NCBI GenBank assembly: GCA_900756035.1
Contig: CAAEIR010000427.1
Span: 1 to 43,465, forward strand
Origin: an uncultured Anaerostipes sp.
Lineage (GTDB): Bacteria > Bacillota > Clostridia > Lachnospirales > Lachnospiraceae
Length of the DNA: 43,465 bases
Reading direction: 5' to 3'
The translations under genes were made by a program, and so were the position numbers. The stretch's first letter is position 1. The number at the start of each line of letters is the position of its first letter. The notes beneath the pieces were generated by a model, which was not told where the DNA came from, made no database searches, and worked only from the letters and a program-made list of their open reading frames with translations. Below are positions 13,560 through 21,300 of this stretch, piece after piece.

Positions 13560-14205
13560 CATAGAGCAAAGAGAGTATCGTTTCTCGATTCGGGCAAGCG
13601 AGGGAGAAGATGGTTCAGGCATCATTGAGGGAAGAGCCATTGTGTATGGTGAATGGACAGATCTTGGATGGTTTGATGAAATCATAGAACCGGGAGCGTT
13701 GAACAAAACGGATTTAAGAGATGTGCGCTTTCTGGTAAACCATAATATTGACATGGTGCCGCTTGCCAGATCAAGGAGAAATAACCAGAATTCAACCATG
13801 CAGCTAATACCGGATCAAAAAGGAATGAAAATCCGGGTGACGCTGGATATAGAAAACAATAATGAAGCAAAAGCCTTGTATAGTGCAATTAAACGTGGAG
13901 ACATTACCGGAATGTCCTTTATGTTTAATATAGACTCGGAGGAATGGGAAGATTTAGAAACAGAACATCCAAAGAGACACATTACCGGGATTGGACAGGT
14001 GTTGGAAGTCAGCGCTGTTACATTTCCGGCATATGAAGGAACAGAAATTGGAGTACGGAGCGAGGGTGCATACAGTAAGCGGACGCTTGAAGATGCACGG
14101 TCAGCGCTGGAGAGCGCAAGGAGCAACGGTCAAACATCGGAGGATGTGAACGAAGATGAACTGGAACTGGAGAAAGAAAAAGCAAAATATTTATATGGAA
14201 TTTAG
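13546..14205 (+). CDS. HK97 family prohead protease
   Basis: 219 residues. The family triad is visible: H66 (FLVNHN), S124 (TGMSFMF) and E154 (VLEVSAVTFPAYEGTEI). N-terminal GIIEGRAIVYGEWTDLGWFDEIIEPGAL is typical. It cleaves the scaffold part of the capsid protein and itself during head maturation. The tail (about 175-219) is a charged helix that may hold it in the prohead. Start overlaps the portal gene; ribosome binding site AAAAAGGAGAAAAA. Confidence 0.95.
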   Translation: MEKNNIEQREYRFSIRASEGEDGSGIIEGRAIVYGEWTDLGWFDEIIEPGALNKTDLRDVRFLVNHNIDMVPLARSRRNNQNSTMQLIPDQKGMKIRVTLDIENNNEAKALYSAIKRGDITGMSFMFNIDSEEWEDLETEHPKRHITGIGQVLEVSAVTFPAYEGTEIGVRSEGAYSKRTLEDARSALESARSNGQTSEDVNEDELELEKEKAKYLYGI

Positions 14206-14213
14206 GAGGGAAT

Positions 14214-15530
14214 ATGGGAATTTTAGATTATTTGAAAAATGTAATTAAAGCAAAAGAAGAAAGAGCAGAAGAGCTTAGAAAATTAATCAAGGAAGCAACC
14301 ACCGCAGACGAAGTGAGAAGCCTTGGGGATACCTTAAATTCTGTACTGGATGAATTAAAGGATGCCAAGACACAGCTAGAGGAGGAAGAACAAAATAATG
14401 GTGGAGACGGAGGTGCGGAAGGACCGGATGATCCGACAGGAGATGAAGGACGCGCGGCGAATCCTAGAAATGGGGAAGGAGAGATTCGAGGGGGACAGGT
14501 AAGAGGCGCCTATGGAATGGGAATGGGAAATCAAACCAAAAGCAGCGATCCGTATGATACAGAAGAGTACAGAAGTGCGTTCATGGAATATGTTTGCCGC
14601 GGCGTACCGATTCCGGCAGAGTATAGAGAGGATCAGATCACCACGACGGCAGATGCAGGAGCGGTAATCCCGACCACGATTTTAAATGAAATTATTCGGG
14701 AGATGAAAAGCTATGGAAATCTGTACAATAAGGTAAGAAAACTGAATGTGCAGGGAGGGATAGAAATTCCGATTCTGGATCTGGTTCCGACAGCAAAGTG
14801 GATTACAGAAGCAAAACCGTCCGAAGACCAGAAGATCGGAGCAAACGACACGATTTCCTTCAGCTACTATGGATTGGAATGCAAGATTGCACAGACCCTC
14901 CTTGCATCTGTGACCACCTTATCTATGTTTCAGGAGTTGTTTCCGCAGTTGGCAGCAGAAGCAATGATCAAAGCGCTGGACATTGGAATTGTCAATGGAA
15001 CCGGATCAGGACAGATGCTTGGAATTACAAAAGAAACAAGGATTCCAGAAGGAAATGTTATCACTCTGAATGAAGGAGATGTGGGAAGCTGGAGCCATTG
15101 GAAAAAAGCCGTATTTGCAAAGATGAAAAAATCATACAGAGCCGGTGAGTTTATTATGGCGCAGGGAACTTTTGACGGATACATTGACGGAATGGTGGAC
15201 AAAAACGGTCAGCCGATCGGAAGAGTCAATTACGGAATTGACGGAGAAGAAAAATACAGATTTGCCGGAAAAAATGTTGAAATTGTCGAGGATGATGTCA
15301 TTAAGCCGTGGGATACTGCGGAAAAAGGAGATGTAGTAGCGATCTTCGGTGATCTGAAAAACTATATCATTAACAGCAATATGCAAATGAAAACAGTAAA
15401 ATGGGAAGATCATGACACAAACAAGATCAAAAATAAATGCATCCTGATTGCGGATGGAAAGGTTGCCAATCCATATGGATTTTTAATTATTAAAAAAGGA
15501 GACCCTGCGGCAGAAACATTGCAGGTTTAA
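14214..15530 (+). CDS. Major capsid protein, HK97 fold with N-terminal delta (scaffold) domain
   Basis: 438 residues. Residues 1 to about 60 form a coiled coil that acts as built-in scaffold, followed by a Gly/Asp/Glu-rich linker (GGDGGAEGPDDPTGDEG) where the protease should cut. The mature part starts near residue 110 and shows HK97 features: AGAVIPTTILNEIIREM, a long helix, VNGTGSGQMLGI and the C-terminal LKNYIINSNMQMKTVKWEDH. Ribosome binding site TAGGAGGGAAT. The most abundant virion protein expected here. Confidence 0.93.
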   Translation: MGILDYLKNVIKAKEERAEELRKLIKEATTADEVRSLGDTLNSVLDELKDAKTQLEEEEQNNGGDGGAEGPDDPTGDEGRAANPRNGEGEIRGGQVRGAYGMGMGNQTKSSDPYDTEEYRSAFMEYVCRGVPIPAEYREDQITTTADAGAVIPTTILNEIIREMKSYGNLYNKVRKLNVQGGIEIPILDLVPTAKWITEAKPSEDQKIGANDTISFSYYGLECKIAQTLLASVTTLSMFQELFPQLAAEAMIKALDIGIVNGTGSGQMLGITKETRIPEGNVITLNEGDVGSWSHWKKAVFAKMKKSYRAGEFIMAQGTFDGYIDGMVDKNGQPIGRVNYGIDGEEKYRFAGKNVEIVEDDVIKPWDTAEKGDVVAIFGDLKNYIINSNMQMKTVKWEDHDTNKIKNKCILIADGKVANPYGFLIIKKGDPAAETLQV

Positions 15531-15545
15531 GAGGAGGAGATCAAG

Positions 15546-15755
15546 ATGAGTGAAACAAGGAAAAAGACTGCACAAGAAGAAAAAGAAACAAAAACCAAAG
15601 GGAAGACAGAAGAAAAAAGATTCCGGCTGGTAACAGTAGAAAGATATCAGGATCTTGTATTGGGGAAAACGATGGAACTGGGGGAAGAACAGGAAGCGGA
15701 CGCAGAAAGAAGTATGCTGCTTTTGGATGCCGGGGTTGTCAAATTGAAAAAATAA
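15546..15755 (+). CDS. Small protein between capsid and connector genes
   Basis: 69 residues behind GAGGAGGAGATCAAG. The N-terminal 28 residues are Lys/Glu/Thr-rich and disordered; the C-terminal 40 (FRLVTVERYQDLVLGKTMEL, then AERSMLLLDAGVVKLKK) look like a compact alpha/beta unit, with the LLxAGVVKL ending seen in small head-associated phage proteins. Its place directly after the major capsid gene suggests a head accessory or decoration role, but I cannot name a family. Confidence 0.6.
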   Translation: MSETRKKTAQEEKETKTKGKTEEKRFRLVTVERYQDLVLGKTMELGEEQEADAERSMLLLDAGVVKLKK

Positions 15756-15770
15756 GAAAGAGGGAACGCC

Positions 15771-16040
15771 ATGGATGCAGAAAAGAAAGAAAAAATGTTT
15801 GATGCAGTCAAAGCAGCTTGCGGAATTGTTGGTAACTATCACGATGAGGTTCTAAGACCTATTTTTGATGATGTAATCGGGTATTTATATGACGCAGGAG
15901 TATCAGAGAAGATAATGAACAGTGATAGAATTACGGGAGCAGTAGCGCGTGGCGTTTCCGACCTTTATTTTGAGCAAAGCGGTTTAAGTGATTATTTCAA
16001 AGAGCGTGCAATACAGTTGGCTTTGACGGAGGGGGAATGA
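15771..16040 (+). CDS. Head-tail connector (gp6-like)
   Basis: 89 residues, mostly helical: FDAVKAACGIVGNYHDEVLR, IFDDVIGYLYDAGVSEKIM, then ITGAVARGVSDLYFEQSGLSDYFKERA. This matches the small helical adaptors (HK97 gp6/SPP1 gp15 type) that form a ring under the portal. Position after the capsid gene and before the head closure protein fits. Ribosome binding site AGAAAGAGGGAACGCC. Confidence 0.8.
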   Translation: MDAEKKEKMFDAVKAACGIVGNYHDEVLRPIFDDVIGYLYDAGVSEKIMNSDRITGAVARGVSDLYFEQSGLSDYFKERAIQLALTEGE

Positions 16041-16041
16041 A

Positions 16042-16386
16042 ATGTACCGACCGAGAAAAAAATTCACAACTCCATTACTCCATTACGAACTCGAACGAAA
16101 AGAGAAGATACAGGGAAGCGTTGTAAAAATCTATAAAGAACAGCCGACCTCTTTTTTCGGTTCATTTGCAACTTATGGCGGTACGCCGATAGACTCAAAC
16201 GGAGTGCTGGCGATCGAAGACACTGCCCAGATCGAAACATGGTACAATCCTCAGATAACTTCAGAAAGCAGAATACAGCTGGCGCAGTCCGGGGAGACGT
16301 ATGAGGTGATGGGAGAGCCGGAAGATCTTGAGGAGCGGCACATTTTTATGAAAATGAAAGTGAAGCGAGTCAAAGGGGGAAGGTAA
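16042..16386 (+). CDS. Head closure / head-tail joining protein
   Basis: 114 residues with beta-barrel character (FTTPLLHYELERKEKIQG, ETWYNPQITSESRIQLAQ, SGETYEVMGEPEDLEERHIFMKMKVKRVKG in part). The pattern of a head-tail adaptor that closes the portal channel, as in SPP1 gp16-type proteins: a small beta protein ending with 'y.v...e.i..r......kv....'. One base separates it from the previous stop and its stop overlaps the next start. Confidence 0.75.
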   Translation: MYRPRKKFTTPLLHYELERKEKIQGSVVKIYKEQPTSFFGSFATYGGTPIDSNGVLAIEDTAQIETWYNPQITSESRIQLAQSGETYEVMGEPEDLEERHIFMKMKVKRVKGGR

Positions 16387-16805
16387 TGGCGAGGATTGAT
16401 ATAGAGATGGAAGGACTTGGGAAACTGCTCCAAAGAATTGACCAATTGCAGGGAAATTCCGAAGAAATTGCAAGTAAAGCGCTTACCAAAGTGCATGAGG
16501 ATGTAACGCAGCGCATTCATGCAGATATGGAGAAACATCACAGGACCGGAGATACAGAAGAACAGATTGAGGACACCGCAGAGGTGAACTGGCTCGGGAA
16601 GACCGCATATGTAAAAGTCGGTTTTCAAATAGACAATGCCACAGGAAAGGGATTAGCCTCTGTCTTTTTGCTCTATGGAACGCCAAAAATGGATCCAGAC
16701 CGAAAACTATACAATGATTTTTTCGGTCCTTCAACCAGAAAACGGATCAAAGAGACGGAAGAAAATGTATTGTATGAAGAATTGAGGAGGCTGGAATTGC
16801 TTTGA
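16386..16805 (+). CDS. HK97 gp10-like tail completion protein
   Basis: 139 residues. MARIDIEMEGLGKLLQRIDQ, then a helix ASKALTKVHEDVTQRIHADM, and HHRTGDTEEQIEDTAEVNWL followed by LLYGTPKMDPDRKLYNDF is the HK97 gp10 family pattern. The protein joins tail to head during assembly. Overlaps the previous gene by one base and the next by four. Confidence 0.85.
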   Translation: MARIDIEMEGLGKLLQRIDQLQGNSEEIASKALTKVHEDVTQRIHADMEKHHRTGDTEEQIEDTAEVNWLGKTAYVKVGFQIDNATGKGLASVFLLYGTPKMDPDRKLYNDFFGPSTRKRIKETEENVLYEELRRLELL

Positions 16806-17149
16806 AGGAATTATATGAAGTACTGGAAACGCTGGGACTGGACGTGTATCGACAGGGTAGCATGACGGTAGATCAGGAATATCCGGAAGCGTTTTTGACC
16901 TTCTGGGAGCATGACTGTAAAACGATACATTATGACAATTGTTCGGTTAAAATGCTGCATTATGTATGGATTTATGTCTATGCATTGCCAAAAGAGATGC
17001 AAAAATGGCAGGAAGAAGTCATAAGTGTATTAAAACAGAAAAGAACTATTGTAATACAAAAGGAATTTATTGACGTGGGAAGCGACGTGCAGACACATAT
17101 TGGAAAAATGTTGAGCATATGCGTTGCAGAAAGGAAGGAAGAAGAATGA
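16802..17149 (+). CDS. Tail terminator / minor tail component
   Basis: 115 residues, TTG start overlapping the previous stop (TTGA), with GAGGAGGCTGGAA upstream. Starts KELYEVLETLGLDVYRQGS; the body alternates strands and helices (AFLTFWEHDCKTIHYDN, WIYVYALPKEMQKWQEEVIS). Size, fold pattern and position before the major tail protein match gpU-type tail terminator proteins. Function is assigned by position more than by sequence. Its end overlaps the next start as ATGA. Confidence 0.7.
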   Translation: MKELYEVLETLGLDVYRQGSMTVDQEYPEAFLTFWEHDCKTIHYDNCSVKMLHYVWIYVYALPKEMQKWQEEVISVLKQKRTIVIQKEFIDVGSDVQTHIGKMLSICVAERKEEE

Positions 17150-17760
17150 AATATAACGAGTGGAGAGGTATCAGTGGTTTAGTTTATGCAAGATTGACAA
17201 AGGATGAAAATACAGAGTCTGGACTGACCTATGGAGAAGTGAAGCCGCTTTCCGGGGCACAGAAGATTTCTAAAAAGACAGAAACGTCTTCTGACACAAA
17301 ATATTATGATAATATTCCGGCAATTGTAATTGAAGCAACCGGTCCGGATGAGGTAACCCTTACCGTATCCGTGCTGGACAATGAAACACTGGCAGATATT
17401 ACAGGACAGTTTTACGATGAAAAAACCGGAATGCTAGTAGAAGGAGAAAGAGAAACGCGGTATTTTGCCATTGGGTACATTGCGGAAAAGGATGATGGAA
17501 GTCCGATGTATGTATGGAGATACAAAGGTACGTTCTCGATTCCGGAGGATGAACATAATACGAAGGACAGCGGAACCGATTCTACAAATCAGGAAATTAC
17601 ATATACAGGAATTAATACTGCATTCCGCCATAAAAAGACAGGAAAGACTGCCAAGGCAATCAATGTGGACGTTGGTCTGGGACTGGCGAATGTAGAAGGA
17701 TTTTTCGATAAAGTAACACTGATCGATGAATTAAAAGCAAAAGAAGACTTGAGTCTTTAG
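17146..17760 (+). CDS. Major tail protein (phi13-like)
   Basis: 204 residues. The start at 17146 is chosen because it overlaps the upstream stop (ATGA) and follows GAAGGAAGAAGA; an in-frame ATG at 17119 lies well inside the upstream gene. Features: GLVYARLTKDENTESGLTYG at the N-terminus, KKTETSSDTKYYDN, FAIGYIAEKDDGSPMYVWRYKGTFSIPED in two parts and TGINTAFRHKKTGKTAKAI. This is the phi13-type tail tube protein that stacks as hexamers along the tape measure. Confidence 0.9.
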   Translation: MKYNEWRGISGLVYARLTKDENTESGLTYGEVKPLSGAQKISKKTETSSDTKYYDNIPAIVIEATGPDEVTLTVSVLDNETLADITGQFYDEKTGMLVEGERETRYFAIGYIAEKDDGSPMYVWRYKGTFSIPEDEHNTKDSGTDSTNQEITYTGINTAFRHKKTGKTAKAINVDVGLGLANVEGFFDKVTLIDELKAKEDLSL

Positions 17761-17768
17761 GGGGAAAA

Positions 17769-18092
17769 ATGAAGTTAAGGATTAGAGATGAGCAAGGGAA
17801 CGTTGTCAAAACTTACGAAACAAAAACCATGAGAATTAAATGGGGAAGCGTAAAGGAGTTTCTAAAGCTGGTGGATGTGGATAAGATCAACGATGACAAG
17901 GAACTGGGCAGTATGGCAATGAAGTTTATGGCAGAAGGGAAGATTGATCAGTTTCTCATGAAAACATTTCCGGGAATTACGCAGGAAGAAATCAATGAAA
18001 TTGATATTTTTGAAGATCTGGTTCCGACCATGAAAGAGATGGTGAGGTTCGTGAAAGAGCAGATCAGCGGGTTACCGAAATCAAAAAACTAA
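17769..18092 (+). CDS. Tail assembly chaperone, short form (gpG-like)
   Basis: 107 residues, behind GGGGGAAAA. The sequence MKLRIRDEQGNVVKTYETKT, KWGSVKEFLKLVDVDKIN and the C-terminal helix DLVPTMKEMVRFVKEQ are typical of siphovirus tail chaperones that coat the tape measure protein before tube assembly. The gene ends in the slippery heptamer followed at once by TAA, so most ribosomes stop here while a fraction shift into the -1 frame. Lies between the major tail protein and tape measure genes, the standard place. Confidence 0.88.
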   Translation: MKLRIRDEQGNVVKTYETKTMRIKWGSVKEFLKLVDVDKINDDKELGSMAMKFMAEGKIDQFLMKTFPGITQEEINEIDIFEDLVPTMKEMVRFVKEQISGLPKSKN

Positions 18093-18117
18093 ATGAGGGC
18101 GGTGGCATGGAGCCGCC
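18083..18117 (+). promoter_or_regulatory. Programmed -1 ribosomal frameshift signal
   Basis: Slippery heptamer A AAA AAC (18083-18089) in the correct phase for the zero frame, directly followed by the TAA stop. Eight bases downstream lies a GC hairpin, GGCGG (18098-18102) / CCGCC (18113-18117). The -1 frame is open across the junction and continues to 18334. Confidence 0.93.
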
Positions 18118-18334
18118 GTCCTTAAATTTTATCATATTTCAGATTTCGTACTATTTATGCAAAGAGTATCCTGCAATGACCCCACTGACACTGAATGAAG
18201 ATGAAGCGGTCGAGGTGTTTGAATTGTTTGTGGATACATGCAAAATGAACGACAATTTGAAAGAATTGCGCGAGATTGAAACCGGCGAGAAAGTCATTGA
18301 GAGAAAGGCACATGACAATTCCGGATGGTGGTAA
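18089..18334 (+). CDS. Tail assembly chaperone extension (gpGT-like, made by -1 frameshift)
   Basis: 81 residues added after the shift, giving a 188-residue fusion with the upstream ORF. The extension begins LNEGGGMEPPSLNFIIFQIS and ends in a helical, acidic segment (VEVFELFVDTCKMNDNLKEL) and DNSGWW. An internal ATG at 18107 exists but has no convincing ribosome binding site and lies inside the hairpin, so frameshifting is preferred. In lambda-type tails the GT domain binds the tail tube protein while G binds the tape measure. Confidence 0.88.
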   Translation, partial: LNEGGGMEPPSLNFIIFQISYYLCKEYPAMTPLTLNEDEAVEVFELFVDTCKMNDNLKELREIETGEKVIERKAHDNSGWW

Positions 18335-18348
18335 GGAAGGAGTAGGAA

Positions 18349-21300
18349 ATGGCGGAAGATATTACGACAAAATACCGACTGGACATATCGGATTTTGAAA
18401 AAAATATTAAGGCGGCAAATCAGGCAGTCAGGCTGCATAATGCAGAATTTAAAGCGGCAACCGCGGGGATGGATGATTGGAGCAGCAGCAGCGAAGGCGT
18501 AGAAGCGAAGATCCGGCAACTAAACGGAGTATTAGAAGAGCAAAAAAGAAAATTAGATACGTATAATGAAGAATTAAAAGAAGCGCAGAACGCACAAAGG
18601 GAAAATGCACAGAGAGCCGAGGAGATGCGCCGGAAGTATCAGCAGGCGGCACAGCAGTATGGAGCAAACAGTCAGGAAGCGAAAACATATAAAAATGCGT
18701 TGACAGAAATTGAAAAAGAAGAGGATAAGAGTGCCAAAAAAGCGGACCAGTTAAGGATTACCATTTTAAACCAGCAGGCGGCAGTTGGGAGAACAGAGCG
18801 GGATCTTCGGCAGTATTCCAATCAGTTAGAACAATTGAATGAAGATTTACAGGAAACATCAGACGAAGCAAGAGAAGCCGGAAACAGTATTGAAAGTATG
18901 GAGGGAGGCTTTACTGTTGTAAAAGGTGCGATTGCAGGATTATTGAAAGATGGTTTAGAAGCGCTGGTGCAGGGAATACGAGAACTTGCACAAGAGGGAG
19001 AGGACGCAATGGACCGGTTTCAAGCCGCCACCGGAACGACCAATTCTGAAATGGGTGAATTCAGTAAAGAAATGAACGATCTGTATAAAAATAATTATGG
19101 GGAGAGCATTGAAAATATTGCGGACTCAATGGCAAAAGTAAAGCAGCAGACCAAGGAGACGGACCCGTCAAAGCTGAAAGAAATGACGAAAAATGCCATG
19201 ACATTATCAGAAACGTTTGATTCCGATTTAAATGAAACGGTACGGGGAGCCAACAGCTTAATGTATCAGTGGGGAATGACATCAGAAGAAGCTTTTGATT
19301 TGATTGCCAAGGGAAGCCAGGAGGGGCTGAACTATACAGACGAACTGGGGGATAACCTTGCAGAATATGCCGGAAAATTTCAACAGGCAGGGTATTCATC
19401 CAAAGAATATTTCCAGTTACTGAAAAATGGAACACAAAATGGAGCCTATAATCTGGACAAGGTCAACGATGCAATCAATGAAGTGACAACACGCCTTGCA
19501 GACGGAACCATTGAGAAAAGCTTAAAGTTATACAGCAAGAATACACAAAATTTATTTAAAGATTGGCAAAAGGGAGGCGCTACACAAAAAGAAGTTATTG
19601 AATCCATTGTAAAAGATATTGCAGACTGTAAAAATGAACAGGATGCCATGAATATGGCAGCACAAGCCTTCGGAACTATGGCAGAAGATGGAAACTTAAA
19701 ATTTATTGCATCCTTATCCAGCGTGGGAACAACCTTTGCAAATGTAAAAGGAACAATGGAACAGGTGGACGCTGTACGCTATGATAATGCCAAAAGTCAG
19801 CTGGCAACGTTAGGCAGGACCATTAAAACAGATATTCTGCAGCCTATTGCAATGGAAGTCTTGCCGGGATTAAATAACTTTTTAAATTGGTTTGTTTCTA
19901 ACATTCCGATTATTTTATCCCTGCTTGCTTCTCTGGGAGCGGGATTTGCGGTATTTAAAATCGGAACCACGATTGCAACATTAACCGGAGGCGTTTCAGG
20001 ATTTATTACGGTACTGAAAAATTTAACATTGACCGTAAAGGGGCTGGGGATTGTGATGGCAACAACTCCGGTCGGATGGATTACGGCGATTGTCGGAGCG
20101 GTAGCCGGGATTGCGGTGTATACTGCAACAACCAAAAAAGCGACATCCGCAACGGATAAACAGGTGGCAGCAATTGAAAAGGAAATCGAAGCGCACAAAG
20201 AACTTAGTAAGGAAATCAAGGAACACAAAAAGAACCGTCAGGACAATATAAAAAGTACGGAAGAAGAGGGGGTCAAAGCAGATTACCTGTATAAACGACT
20301 GACGGAGCTGTTGGCAGTACAGAAAAAGGATGCGGGACAGAAAGCCCAGATCAAAAGCGTCGTAGATCAATTAAATGCGGTAATGCCGGAATTGAATTTA
20401 AAATACGATGAGGAAAAAGATAAGTTAAATCAAAGCACTGAAGCCATTAAAAAGAATATAGAAGCACAAAAAGACCTAATACTGGCAAAAGCATCCCAGG
20501 AAAATATGGAGAGCATTGCTTCCGATATTGCATCGAAAGAAGTAGAGCAGATCAAATTAATTAAAGAGGAAGAAAAAGCAAACAAGGAGCTGAAAAAGGC
20601 GGAGGAGGAAGCCGCAAAAGCTCGTAAAAAGTGGGAAGAGTCAGGGTTAGGGAACAACTATTCAAAAGAGAAGGCGGCATACGATAAAGCTGCACAAAAA
20701 GTAACTAAATTAGGAGAGGCTCATAAGAAAGCACAAGAAGCAATCAAAGAAAATAAACGCGAACTGAAGGAATTAAATACGGAATATGGCAATGCGGACA
20801 AATATACGCAGAAAATGGTGAATTCGGCGCAGATCGAGCAGGGGCTGGCAGAGATTACGGAAAAGTGCAGGAAAAAATCCGTAGAAATTCCCAAAGCGGT
20901 ATCGGATGGAATTCGGTCCGGGCAGTTTGAGATTCCTAAGACGGTATCGGGCATGAAAAATCTGATTCAGTTTCATGACATGGCGAAAAAAGCGAAGTTA
21001 GACGGAGTAAAAATTCCGAAGAATTTGGCGCAGGGCATCAGCAGCGGGAAGATCAGCGCCAAGCAGGCAATAAAAAGTCTGGAGAAAGTAGCAGAATTTG
21101 ACAACAGCGACATTGCCAAGAAAGCGAAGAAGAACGGAATTACCATTCCAAAGAGCTTAAGAGAGGGAATTGCGTCCGGGAAAATCAGTGTGAAAAAGGC
21201 AGTAAGTTCATTAACGAAAACAGTAGATAATGAATTGAAAAAAACAAAAGGAGGAGAAGAAGGAGGGAAGAAGAAAGGAAAAAAACACGCCTCCGGGTTA

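Noticed and set aside
18107..18334. Independent small gene starting at ATG 18107
   Set aside because: No ribosome binding site is apparent, the ATG lies within a hairpin loop, and the slippery heptamer explains expression as a frameshift extension.
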